DNA of 37,917 nucleotides from NCBI RefSeq assembly GCF_024505055.1, contig NZ_JANIBL010000050.1:1-37917 (forward strand), in the 5' to 3' direction. Of this stretch, positions 7,607 through 16,360 are shown one piece after another. The DNA is from Methylomonas rosea. Its GTDB lineage: Bacteria; Pseudomonadota; Gammaproteobacteria; Methylococcales; Methylomonadaceae. Every line of letters starts with the position of its first letter. The first letter of the stretch is position 1. Both the position numbers and the translations under genes were made by a program. Below the pieces are notes generated by a model. That model saw only the letters and a program-made list of their open reading frames with translations, ran no database searches and was not told the origin of the DNA.

Positions 7607-8014
7607 AAATATTATTACAGCGTAATTGGTTAGGATTCGTTCGAAAATAAACCCGGAACAAGGTGTTGAGCAATACTTTCGAGAGGGCCGCGCCGGAGAA
7701 TAAATCAAATCGCCTGCGCCCGCTCTTGGATAATCCAGAAAGCCGGCCAAGGCGGAACCGATAAGCGATAGTACGGCAAAAAAGGGTGGACGGACGGGAG
7801 AATTTGACGAGTTCCGGCATCGCTACAGTCCAGGCAATGTTTCAAATCCACTCGTTCATTACGATGTACTTCATTCAGGATCAAGGCCGATCCAAAATGC
7901 TGTATGGATTTCACCGTTCGATTACAGGCTCTAGTCGATTTTACAGCATTTTCCAACCCGGAAAATGAGATTGATCTGACCGGGAACATTAGAAGCTGCG
8001 ACGTCTAAATTGCC
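7607..8014. other. Gap between amylosucrase and GH5 genes
   Basis: This 408-bp stretch must hold the GH5 promoter, but no strong sigma-70 pair stands out. A perfect 8-bp hairpin, CATTTTCC (7947-7954) with GGAAAATG (7960-7967) and a 5-base loop, lies about 50 bases after the amylosucrase stop and may help end that transcript, though no T-run follows. No gene is supported. Confidence 0.4.
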
Positions 8015-9970
8015 TTATATTTCCGTCAACCAATAGAACTGAAAGCCCTGCAACACGATCCGCTGATCGTACTGCGCAGGTTTACGGCTGCTGTATAAAT
8101 CGATGAATTGCCCAAAAGGATCGATACCCCGGTTCCGGAGCAGGTATAGATCGAGATATTGGGGATTGGCATCGAAGTTGGCGACGATCATGACCCGCTC
8201 GGAAGCGCGCAGGTGATTGAAGCGTATGAAACACAATAAATGTTCGTTATCGACATCCACTACTTCCCGATTGTTGAAGTCGGCGAATGACGAGGTTTCT
8301 TTGCGGATTGCTATCATTTTTCTCATGGCATTGAACAGGGCATATTCGCTTGTACCCTGTTTCTTGCGCAACTCAGCCCTTTCCCAATTGATCTTGGGCC
8401 GATGTATCCAGCGATTGTCATTGCTTTTGCTGGGATCGTCCTGATAGCTGTAGTCGTTGACGACGCCTAGCGCGTCCCCGTTGTACAGTAACGGAATGCC
8501 GCCGAAGGATAAAATAAGGCTTTGCAGTAACAGAATCTTTTTTATTGCGGCATCGATCAAGCCTTGGTCATTGGTTTTCTGGCCCGCTTCCAGTCCCGCC
8601 AGAGACGCCAGAGAGCCGCTGATACGGGCATCGCCGGTAGTTTCGTTACGCATGAACACCATGCCTCTGGCCGGCGAAGCATCGAATTGGCCGCTGAAAT
8701 AGTCGACCAGAAATTGCCGGTGTGCGTAAGGATCGTAGCCCGCAGCTCGAATATCGTTATCGTCGAAGCCGAAGCCGATATCGTCGTGGCAGCGCACATA
8801 ATTCAGCCAGGTGGCGCGTTCCAGTTTCGCCGGCAGGTTTTTTACGCCTTGATACAGTAATTTGGTATTTTGCGTGGCGATGGCATCCCACAGCAGCGCC
8901 ATCAAGGTGGCGTTGTAGGCGATTTCGCATTCCTTAGCAATGATCGCATCCTCGCCAAAATATTTGATCACTTCGAGTGGTGTGACAATAGCTTCGGCGA
9001 TGAACAGTACACCCGGCGCGGTAACCTGGCAGCAATCCTTCATCAATTGCAAGATTAAATGGGCATTGCGCTCGTTCTGGCAGGAAGAACCGATTTTTTT
9101 CCACAGGAAAGCAACGGCATCCAGACGCAAGATATCCACCCCCTGATTCGCCCAAAATAGGATGACATCCAGCATTTCGATGAACACTTCGGGATTAGTG
9201 TAATTCAGATCCCATTGATAATCGTGAAATACTGTCATCACCCATTTTTGCATCTGGGCATTCCAGGTGAAGTTTCCAGGGGCTGATTCCGGGAAAATTT
9301 GCGGCATGGTTTGCTCAAACATGTCGGGAATTTCCCGGCTGTCGAAAACATAGTAGTAATCCTGATAATACCCATCCCCCATGCTCGCCTTCTTGGCCCA
9401 TTCGTGTTCGTCGGAGGTATGATTCATCACGATGTCCAGCACCAGCAGGATATCGCGTTTCCTAAATTCCTCGGCTACCCGTCGCAGATCGCTTAGATCG
9501 CCCAGCCTGTCATCGATTTGCCTGAAGTCGCTGACCGCGTAGCCGCCGTCGCTCTTGCCGGCCGGGCACATCAGAATCGGCATGATATGTACCAAATTGA
9601 TACCTAGCTCTTGGAAATAAGCTGTTTTGCTGACCAGATCGGCCAGGTTTTCCGCGAAACCGTTGGTATACAAGGCCATGCCGACCCATTTCTGCGACAG
9701 AAACCAGTTGTGATCCTGTTCGCGCTCGATGTCGATGCGTTCCAACTCGGCGGATCGATCGATATAGCCCTTGGCCATAGTTTCCACCAGTCGCAGCATT
9801 TGCGGCTTGAAATCCTCGCGGTGACCGTACAAGGTGAAAAACAGCGAATAAATCGCATAAAAATTGGCGCCCAGCCGGGTGTAAAAGTGCCGAAGATCCT
9901 GGCGACGAATCTCCGGTTTAAGATCATCCAGAATGGCGTTTAAGAGCGAGTGAGAAACCTGTTCGTACAT
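8015..9970 (-). CDS. ams: Amylosucrase (GH13)
   Basis: The 651-residue enzyme uses sucrose to build an alpha-1,4-glucan, releasing fructose, or the reverse chemistry to rearrange sucrose. It has an all-helical N-terminal domain and a GH13 barrel. The nucleophile in LRLDAV is D284 and the acid/base in FIAEAI is E326, two residues short of the D286/E328 pair of Neisseria amylosucrase; the third aspartate is in CHDDIGFGF. DIVMNHTSDEHEW matches the amylosucrase-specific active site region, and length is close to the Neisseria enzyme (636). ATG 9970 has AGGA 7 bases upstream and is preferred over an in-frame start at 10006. It follows spp by 140 bp on the same strand, fitting the sps-spp-ams sucrose clusters of methanotrophs. 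It is likely cytoplasmic. Confidence 0.93.
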   Translation of the reverse strand: MYEQVSHSLLNAILDDLKPEIRRQDLRHFYTRLGANFYAIYSLFFTLYGHREDFKPQMLRLVETMAKGYIDRSAELERIDIEREQDHNWFLSQKWVGMALYTNGFAENLADLVSKTAYFQELGINLVHIMPILMCPAGKSDGGYAVSDFRQIDDRLGDLSDLRRVAEEFRKRDILLVLDIVMNHTSDEHEWAKKASMGDGYYQDYYYVFDSREIPDMFEQTMPQIFPESAPGNFTWNAQMQKWVMTVFHDYQWDLNYTNPEVFIEMLDVILFWANQGVDILRLDAVAFLWKKIGSSCQNERNAHLILQLMKDCCQVTAPGVLFIAEAIVTPLEVIKYFGEDAIIAKECEIAYNATLMALLWDAIATQNTKLLYQGVKNLPAKLERATWLNYVRCHDDIGFGFDDNDIRAAGYDPYAHRQFLVDYFSGQFDASPARGMVFMRNETTGDARISGSLASLAGLEAGQKTNDQGLIDAAIKKILLLQSLILSFGGIPLLYNGDALGVVNDYSYQDDPSKSNDNRWIHRPKINWERAELRKKQGTSEYALFNAMRKMIAIRKETSSFADFNNREVVDVDNEHLLCFIRFNHLRASERVMIVANFDANPQYLDLYLLRNRGIDPFGQFIDLYSSRKPAQYDQRIVLQGFQFYWLTEI

Positions 9971-10110
9971 GGTCTTATCCTGCTGATGTTGGCGGGGCGT
10001 CAACATTTCCCGTCGTATATGAAACCGGAATAGGGCTTACGTCCATTGTGACCGAAAACGTCGTCGGGAAACACCTGAAGAGTAGGGTGCCGTGAGCGGT
10101 AATGAGGCAA

Positions 10111-10965
10111 TCAGTGTTCATGGCCTTTCATCATCCAATGTCGGGTTTCAGGAAGATAATGAACGATGCCTTCGAGTATGCCAGCACTATAATTGCCGTT
10201 CATGCTCAAAAAGCCGCCTCGCGCCAGATAAAAGGCCGCCTGGTTGCCCTCTTGCCCAATCAGGGCTTGCGCCTGTTCGACCACGGCACGGTCGGCATTG
10301 GCGACCAGTACCGACGGTATCCGGCTGACGATCACCGGCAGATCGTTGCCGCTGTCGCCAGCAAATACCGTGTTGTCGATATCAAAAGCCTGATGCCGCA
10401 TCAAAAACTCCACGGCATGCAATTTGGTGGCGCGGGCCGGCAACACATCCAGCAGGCCGGTGGCGGACGCTTCGTCCACGCTGTAAATCAGGCTGGCCGC
10501 CAGGTTTTGAGCCTCCAGACGGCTCGCCATTTCCTGGCGCAAAGCCTTTGCATCACACCGCATCGACAGATAATAACTGAGCTTGAAACGGTTTTGCTTG
10601 GTTTCTTCCTGCAAGCGCAAGTCCGGCAAATCGGCAAACAAAGGCCGCAGCTCCTTCGCCATCAGGCCGCGCCAATCGGTGGCGATGTCGTCTTCCCAGG
10701 CAGCCCAATGCTTCCAGCCTCCTGCGCCTGCCCGATAGATCGTGGTGCCGACGTCGCCGATCACCCAATCCGGTGCCGGCAAACCGTACTCACGGATCGC
10801 TTCCTCCACCAATTCGCGGTGCCTGCCGCTGACATAGGCTAAAGTCACCTCGGGACGCAAAACCAGACGCGCGAAAGCCTCCCGCGCACCAGTGGACTCC
10901 GGCTGACTGCCGTTGGGCAGCAAGGTCCGATCCAGGTCGGTGCAAATCAGGATGCGCTTCAACAT
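10111..10965 (-). CDS. spp: Sucrose-phosphate phosphatase
   Basis: This 284-residue HAD-superfamily (type IIB, Cof-like) phosphatase removes phosphate from sucrose-6-phosphate to give sucrose. The nucleophile motif TDLDRT places the two aspartates at D10 and D12. YVSGRH is motif II, and the C-terminal metal motif GDSGND is intact. The start ATG 10963-10965 lies 15 bp after the sps stop, so the two are surely cotranscribed. Only a weak GGGTG-like ribosome binding site precedes it. Together with sps it makes the two-step route from UDP-glucose and fructose-6-phosphate to sucrose, which serves as compatible solute or reserve in these bacteria. Confidence 0.9.
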   Translation of the reverse strand: MLKRILICTDLDRTLLPNGSQPESTGAREAFARLVLRPEVTLAYVSGRHRELVEEAIREYGLPAPDWVIGDVGTTIYRAGAGGWKHWAAWEDDIATDWRGLMAKELRPLFADLPDLRLQEETKQNRFKLSYYLSMRCDAKALRQEMASRLEAQNLAASLIYSVDEASATGLLDVLPARATKLHAVEFLMRHQAFDIDNTVFAGDSGNDLPVIVSRIPSVLVANADRAVVEQAQALIGQEGNQAAFYLARGGFLSMNGNYSAGILEGIVHYLPETRHWMMKGHEH

Positions 10966-10980
10966 GACGCTGACACCCAG

Positions 10981-13119
10981 TTAGAGATGGAAGAAATCAT
11001 AATGTTCGATGGCCTCCAATATGCCCCAGGCATTAGACTGTTCGGCGAAATAGACCTGCTCCATGTCCGATAAATTCGACAACTCCTCGCTGTGACGATT
11101 GGCAACCACGACTCCACACGTATTACCACTCACCATGTCGCAATCGCCGCCGGAACCGCCCGTCGCCAGGATATGGTCCAACGGGATATTCCATTGCTGG
11201 GCGACATATCGCAACGCCTGCCCTTTCGAGGCTCGCGCCGGTACGATGTCCAGGAATTGTCCGAACGATAGCGTGGGATTCACCGACAATTCCTTTTGGC
11301 GCAACAAGGTGAGTATCTCTTCCATCGGCGGCGCAAGTTGGCTATCGTAATAATAGGAAATCTTGAAGCGGCTTTGTTCGCGTTTGGGCTGCGGCGTCAG
11401 GCCAGGCAGACTGCCGAGAACGCGACGCAGCACTTGTGGCGTCCACAAATGATCGATGTGATAACTCCAGGCAATATCGGCAATAAGTTGTGGCATGAAA
11501 TAAATTTCGGTACCTAAGCTGGTAATCAGAATATCCGGCCTTGGAATCCTGTTTTGCTTCAAAATCGCCAACACCGCATCCAGGCGTCGCCCAGTGGCGA
11601 TGCCGAACAGACATTTTCTACGTTTCTCCCGGATCAAGTTGACGAATTGCTCCAGCCCCTGGTCATCGCCCAATAGCGTGTTGTCCAGCGCAGTAAAAAT
11701 AGCCTGCTTCCGCAGCCGGCCAGTTCTAGCGACCGGTGGCGTTTTCGGCAGGCGTTCGAAGTGCTGCAACAACGGCTGCAGTTTTTGAAGAAAGGCTTGG
11801 GTATGAGCCTCCCAGGAGTAATAGCGGGCGACATTCCGCAGTCCGTTCTCGGATAGTGTCCGCCAGAGATCGGGGTTATCTAGGATGCTCAGCAACGCTT
11901 CGGTGACTGCGGCTTTATCCAGCGGGTCTACCAATATACCGTTATGGCAGTTACCGATGATGTCGAACGGGCCGCCGTTTTCGGTAGCCACCAACGGGCA
12001 GCCACTGGCGGCGGCTTCCAGAAGCGTCAGGCCAAAAGGTTCGGTTAGAGCGGGATTAATAAATATTCCCTTGGATGAGGCTACCAGACGATAAATGTCC
12101 GCGACTTCTTCCGCACTGTGGTGCTTGGGTAGCGCGACTTGACCGTAAAGATCGTAACAATCCAACACCAGCAACAGTTCAGTCAACACCCCTTGCGCTC
12201 CTTCGTTCATCTCCCGGATATCATCACGATTGCCGGCGACGATAACCAAGTTGGCTTTAGCCTGTAAACGCGGTGATTCGCCGTAGGCTTCCAATAAGGT
12301 GACGATATTTTTCCGTTCGTCGGGTCGCGACAACGCCAATATCATTGGCATGTCAGGTTGGTACAGGAATTTATTCAGTGATGCCGCGAACGCCGAGCTA
12401 GCAGTATCGGCGGTTGGCGGGTGAAATTGATCGAGATCGGTACCGGGTGGTATGACTGCCATCTTCTCCGGTGTGTAGCAATTATAAAGCTCGTATTGGT
12501 CTTCAATTTCGTTGCGGGTACTGGTGATGATCAATTCGGCATTGCTCAACGTATCCTCTTCCGCATCGATGCGACGCGAAATGTGATAGCGCTGTTCGAT
12601 CTCCTCCATAGTCAAACCCCAAGCCAATAGCCTGCGGCACTTGTCGCGCCCCAAGGAATGTCCGGTGTGAATCAACGGCAAACCCGTCAAATGCGAAAGC
12701 CGCACGCCAACATAGCCGGCATCGGCATAATGGCTGTGTAACACATCCGGCCAATGTGGCTGACTATGCAGCCAACTCAACAGATTATCGGCGAAGCTGT
12801 CCAGGTGATCCCAGAGCTCTTCCTTGCGGATATAGCCTTCCGGACCTGCGTCGATACGAATGATTTGCGCATTTTCCGCCAATGCTTCGACGGCTTCGGC
12901 GTAATCGGCGCTAACTTCGCTGTCGACGATGCGCCGCGTGATCAAATCCACTCGCCCGACATGCGATTGCTTGGCCAAGGCTTTTGCCAATTCCACGACA
13001 TATTTGGTTTGCCCGCCGGTATCGGCGTCGCGCCCCAATTCCAGACAGTGACCGCGAATCAGGCCGTGTATGCTGATCAAGACGATGTGCAAGTATTCGG
13101 TTGTTTCGTGTTCCCGCAT
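10981..13119 (-). CDS. sps: Sucrose-phosphate synthase with an inactive-looking SPP-like tail
   Basis: The 712-residue enzyme transfers glucose from UDP-glucose to fructose-6-phosphate. Residues 1 to about 460 form a GT4-type GT-B fold with GRDADTGGQTKYV near the N-terminus, HSHYADAGYVG, HTGHSLGRDK and the C-terminal donor site EPFGLTLLEAAASG. A HAD domain of the SPP type follows. In it the DxDxT motif reads ALDNT, with alanine (residue 477) where the catalytic nucleophile should be, and the metal motif reads GGSGGD instead of GDSGND. Plant SPS enzymes are known to carry a comparable non-catalytic SPP-like domain. ATG 13119 has GGAG 8 bases upstream and is preferred to the upstream frame opening at 13281. 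It heads the sps-spp-ams group. Confidence 0.92.
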   Translation of the reverse strand: MREHETTEYLHIVLISIHGLIRGHCLELGRDADTGGQTKYVVELAKALAKQSHVGRVDLITRRIVDSEVSADYAEAVEALAENAQIIRIDAGPEGYIRKEELWDHLDSFADNLLSWLHSQPHWPDVLHSHYADAGYVGVRLSHLTGLPLIHTGHSLGRDKCRRLLAWGLTMEEIEQRYHISRRIDAEEDTLSNAELIITSTRNEIEDQYELYNCYTPEKMAVIPPGTDLDQFHPPTADTASSAFAASLNKFLYQPDMPMILALSRPDERKNIVTLLEAYGESPRLQAKANLVIVAGNRDDIREMNEGAQGVLTELLLVLDCYDLYGQVALPKHHSAEEVADIYRLVASSKGIFINPALTEPFGLTLLEAAASGCPLVATENGGPFDIIGNCHNGILVDPLDKAAVTEALLSILDNPDLWRTLSENGLRNVARYYSWEAHTQAFLQKLQPLLQHFERLPKTPPVARTGRLRKQAIFTALDNTLLGDDQGLEQFVNLIREKRRKCLFGIATGRRLDAVLAILKQNRIPRPDILITSLGTEIYFMPQLIADIAWSYHIDHLWTPQVLRRVLGSLPGLTPQPKREQSRFKISYYYDSQLAPPMEEILTLLRQKELSVNPTLSFGQFLDIVPARASKGQALRYVAQQWNIPLDHILATGGSGGDCDMVSGNTCGVVVANRHSEELSNLSDMEQVYFAEQSNAWGILEAIEHYDFFHL

Positions 13120-13501
13120 GATTGATGCTCCGTGGACAACGTTTGTTTGCCGCGTTGTCTTAGGTTTTATTCGGCAGAGAGAAACCAAAACGAGCGCATA
13201 AACGAAGCGCTCACTATCACTATGGCAAGCGCTGCAGAGGCCCACATAGAGGCGTTGACATAACCAATAATGACAGCGCAACCCACCAGAAAAAAATCCC
13301 GGTAAACTAGATTACCAGCCAACGTGAAGCCGTTGAGCATGGTCGATAATCCCAATATGAACAGTATCACCAAGTCAGCGCTAACATGGATAATTGCCCG
13401 GATTTACTTAGCAAAGCGGCGGCAGTTCCTGAAATGGCGTTTGTTCGGATGTAACATGTCTCAGAAACCATCGGAAACGTTAAGTGCTCAGCAAAAACAG
13501 G
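13120..13501. other. Upstream region of sps with a small uncertain ORF
   Basis: This stretch includes the presumed sps promoter (minus strand), which I cannot pinpoint, and the two-helix ORF annotated separately. A plus-strand frame at 13457-13659 overlaps a recognisable antiporter remnant on the other strand and is therefore probably a shadow. Confidence 0.35.
13167..13340 (-). CDS. Small hydrophobic ORF, possibly a gene remnant
   Basis: About 57 residues from ATG 13340 (68 from TTG 13373) contain two strongly hydrophobic stretches and end in FMRSFWFLSAE. I do not recognise the family. There is no clear ribosome binding site. It lies between the sps start and the CPA2 antiporter remnant on the same strand, so it may be the leftover 3' part of a membrane protein rather than a functional peptide. 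Confidence 0.25.
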   Translation of the reverse strand: MLNGFTLAGNLVYRDFFLVGCAVIIGYVNASMWASAALAIVIVSASFMRSFWFLSAE

Positions 13502-13657
13502 TCATGCTAATCCGCTGGGGCCAAGCAGAACACCGGCCAACAAATCACCTACTACCGGAGGACTTTTCAGGTGAGCGAACAGTTCGCCAAACAGCCGAGC
13601 AGTCAGCAAAATGGCTATCAAATGCAAGAAAAACTGATGAACGGCTTTTGCTTCCAT
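13502..13657 (-). pseudogene. N-terminal remnant of a CPA2 (Kef-type) antiporter
   Basis: From ATG 13657 the frame encodes 51 residues before a TGA at 13502-13504. The sequence LLTARLFGELF followed by PPVVGDLLAGVLLGPSGL is the characteristic first segment of Kef/NapA-like CPA2 antiporters, whose complete length would be nearly 400 residues or more. Nothing recognisable of the family continues in any frame after the stop. This is the truncated 5' end of a second antiporter gene, unrelated in position to the intact one at 4888-6048. Confidence 0.65.
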
Positions 13658-13671
13658 GAGCTTAGAATCCG

Positions 13672-15017
13672 TTAAAGCTGTTGCCGGCTATCAATCAGTT
13701 TATCGGTCTCCGTGTCTGGTGACAGTACTTCGACAGATTGTAAAGCCTCGGCATCGGTTTCTTGTACTTGAACGACGAGGTCGGACGTGAAGGGCCCGCT
13801 GAAGTGTGGTGCATTGGTCAACACCGCTGGCAGTGCCGCCAAACTGATTAAGCACGGCAGTGCCAGTGCTTGATTACCCCACCGATAATCGGAGGTAAAT
13901 TGGTCAGAAATGCTGTTGTTGTCGCCTCGCGCCAATCTTGCCGTCGGTGAAAACTTCCAGGGTTTGGTATCCAGCCAGGCCATGTCCGGCTGCCCAGCAA
14001 CATTAGCCCCAAGCCACTGGCCGCAGCCGGCCATGCCTCTCGTCCTAAGTGATCCAGCCAGATGCCGCCCGCATAGGAAAGTACCATGGAACAGAGGAAA
14101 ATCGGTAACGATTGTTGACCCATGGTGATAATGGCGCGTGGCAACGCGCTATTTAGCCACTGTGATCGCCAGTTACACAAGTAATACATTAGATACGCCA
14201 ATGCGAGTAAATGCAGCCAACGCAAAACCCCTAAGTGGCTTTTGTCTAGCCAGGGAGCCAAGTTTGCGCGAAGCTTGCCCCAGAACTTGATTTGGGTATA
14301 AGTCGACTCATGCTCCAAAGGAATTGAAACCAAAACTAGTGCCAAGCAGACCGCCAACAACCAGCCGTGTTTTAGGCTAACCCTAGCCCAGCCGGCGCCA
14401 AATGCGTAACCGGTGAAAAACATCAATTGCCAGTTGTAGGGGTTGAAATACCAAGCACGGCCGCTCTGCGGGTCAGCGCTCATTTCCCAGCCATAGTGAT
14501 AACTTGCCCAGTATAGGGCTATCGATCCGGTTAAAGCTACGCCGGTATGCAAACGGGATAGCAGCCAGAATATTGGTAGCCAAACGATCACTACCAAATA
14601 CATAGGCAGGATGTCGAAATAATTGGGTACATAAGCCAAGGTGAACAAGTCGTACAGCGCTTGTTGCGTAGCGTCGAAAAAGTAGGCAATGTTCAGGCGT
14701 TGAATATCATCCATTTCGGGTACCCAGCGATTTCCGATTACGCAAACCAAAGCCAGCAGTACAAATGAAGCCAGATGCGCACTATAAATTTGCACGCAAC
14801 GATGCAGGATACGAACTAGCCCCAGCCACAGTCCAGCGCGTTCAAAGCAGCGGCCATAGGCCCGTGTTGAGGCAAAACCTGATGAAAACACGAATACTTT
14901 CGCTGCGTCGCTGAGGCCAAATCGAGAAGGGGTATACCAAAACCAGGGGTTATCGGGCAGGTGATTGATAAAAATCACGATCAGTGCCAAACCTCTAAAA
15001 AATCCAATTGCAAATTT
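13672..15017 (-). pseudogene. Broken opgC-like gene (glucan succinylation / OpgC_C acyltransferase)
   Basis: Most of an OpgC_C-family membrane protein is readable from 14990 to about 14000. ALIVIFINHLPDNPWFW and TPSRFGLSDAAKVFVFSSGFA are hallmark sequences, followed by about nine hydrophobic segments. Two lesions are visible. At the N-terminus the conserved FFRG lies just upstream of 14990, but the frame hits TAG at 15018-15020 and offers no standard start except TTG 14990, so the usual first residues are lost. Near 13995-14003 the frame shifts: the family-like ending MAWLDTKPWKF continues only in the next frame, down to a stop at 13672, consistent with loss of one base. OpgC modifies periplasmic glucans; no opgG or opgH is nearby. 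A sequencing error could explain the frameshift but not the damaged start. Confidence 0.65.
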
Positions 15018-15402
15018 CTATTTTGCGGCGACTGGTCCGGCAATCCCATAAGGTCCGATAACATCGAAGAAATTAATGAAGTATTTGGAATTGATCATTC
15101 GACCTTAGCAACAAACAGAGGCTAACCACTATCAGTCAACATCGCTAGCAGATAAGCCTCGGTTAGCCGCAACGTTTCGCAAAGAATACAGGCAGAGAAT
15201 TAGAAATTAGAAATGATCACTGTTTACTCTCCGCGGAATAAACAATAACCTGAATGACAAGTTACGCCTTACAAAGGGTTCAACAGAAATTCAAGACTAA
15301 ATGCTTTAACCACTCGAAAATCAAACCATTGAATTCAAGCAAACCTTACCATTCTATCCCAGCAAGTTTTCATGAACCTTACCGCCACCCAGAGCCCTTT
15401 CA
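15018..15402. other. AT-rich gap with an inverted repeat
   Basis: No gene is visible. GGCTAACC (15120-15127) and GGTTAGCC (15161-15168) form inverted arms 33 bases apart. The sequence GAATTAGAAATTAGAAAT near 15198 is an internal direct repeat. Both flanking genes are decayed. Confidence 0.35.
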
Positions 15403-15571
15403 ATGAGAATCCTGTTGGTCGAAGATGATGCCGTTCTAGGTGACGGCTTGTCACGTAGCCTTGGCGATTGGGGATTCGATGTCACGCTCGCGGAGACCGG
15501 AGCTTGCGAACAGTGCGTTACGCACTCAACCCTACGACTTGTTGATACTGGATCTTGGGCTACCGGATATG
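15403..15571 (+). pseudogene. Decayed OmpR-type response regulator receiver domain
   Basis: ATG 15403 opens MRILLVEDDAVLGDGLSRSL, the standard start of an OmpR-group receiver domain with the acidic pair. Around 15500 the frame shifts, and the next frame continues with ALRTQPYDLLILDLGLPDM (to 15571), which carries the phosphorylated aspartate. After that the receiver ends abruptly: the conserved T/S and K of the receiver and the whole DNA-binding domain are absent. So there is one frameshift and a large 3' deletion. No histidine kinase gene is next to it. Confidence 0.75.
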
Positions 15572-15781
15572 GCCGATTGGTTGAAGTCGCCAAAGGCAGC
15601 TTTCTGGGCATCCAGTTCGCAGAATGCGGATTGGTTGACTGGCCGCTTTGGAGAAGTGCGACCGTCAAGTTTGGGTCGCCAGGTGACCGTCCTCCATTAA
15701 GATTCGTCGCCGGAAAGCAGGCAATAAAATTCCGATTCCCGAAAGCGGCCTGTCGTCACTGAGTTAAACCGACCCGAGTAA

Positions 15782-16072
15782 CTTGGCCGACCAGGCGATA
15801 GTCTGGACAAACCGCACGCAGCGAATCCAAATCAGCTAAGCGCCTGGAAACGCGGCAAGCTGATTTTCCACGATCAAACGCTGGCCGATGTGGTCGCGGA
15901 ATTGAACCGCTATTCAAAAGCCAAGATCCTGTTGAAAGGTGAGGATATCAAGCAGTTGCGCGTCAGCGGTGTGTTCCCCACGGACAGCTTGGCTATGTTG
16001 GAAGCCTTGCAAAAGTCTTTGGCCATCCGTATGGCGCAGTTGGGGCCGTGGCTGGTGATTTTGCATGCTTGA
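15782..16072 (+). pseudogene. C-terminal remnant of a FecR-type anti-sigma sensor
   Basis: The frame from 15782 (just after a stop) to TGA at 16070-16072 reads LSAWKRGKLIFHDQTLADVV, then ELNRY, IKQLRVSGVFPTDS and ends in WLVILHA. This is the layout of the periplasmic C-terminus of FecR-family regulators, with the WxxGxLxF and SGVF motifs. The N-terminal cytoplasmic anti-sigma part and membrane segment are missing. The stretch ADWLTGRFGEVRPSSLG in another frame (about 15625-15675) may be a fragment of the same FecR protein, directly joined to the broken response regulator. No sigma factor or TonB receptor is adjacent. Confidence 0.6.
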
Positions 16073-16263
16073 TGGCTTGGAAGGGGCGTAAATTTCCGGC
16101 AAGCCATTTTCGAGTTTGCCGGATCCTTCTTAAATCACGGCATTAAGTCTCTTGAGACACCGCCTTGGCGTATTAACGACAAATTGTTAGGAAAGCGGCA
16201 GGGTTTTAGCCGGTGGCAAGTTGTTTTTTATTTATTTAACAATATCTTATGATTATTGAGCAA
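16073..16263. other. Region upstream of the sigma-54 promoter
   Basis: No gene is seen. This is where an enhancer-binding protein would bind if the sigma-54 promoter is active. The part from about 16220 to 16263 is AT-rich. I could not single out a confident enhancer palindrome. Confidence 0.3.
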
Positions 16264-16279
16264 TGGCACTTTAATTGCT
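16264..16279 (+). promoter_or_regulatory. Sigma-54 (RpoN) promoter
   Basis: TGGCAC, 5 bases, TTGCT matches the RpoN -24/-12 consensus with exact spacing: GG at 16265-16266 and GC at 16277-16278. The predicted start is near 16290, about 70 bases before the ATG of the small gene at 16361. The leader can form a two-part stem between about 16295-16308 and 16316-16336 (GGTTG with CAACC, TACTGGCC with GGCCGGTA including a G-T pair). Confidence 0.75.
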
Positions 16280-16360
16280 AAGCAAGAGTCGCCGGTACTG
16301 GCCGGGTTGACTTGGCAACCTGGTTTGGCCGGTATTCTTTACTAGTCATGAGGTGTTGAT

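Noticed and set aside
7700..7990. Possible riboswitch in the GH5 leader
   Set aside because: I looked for c-di-GMP (GEMM) conserved cores and did not find them; only a small hairpin is visible.
13120..13281. Extended N-terminus of sucrose-phosphate synthase
   Set aside because: The first 54 residues of the open frame are unlike the family, and ATG 13119 has a good ribosome binding site.
13457..13659. Plus-strand ORF starting MSQKPSETL
   Set aside because: It lies opposite a clear CPA2 antiporter remnant, so it is more likely a shadow frame.
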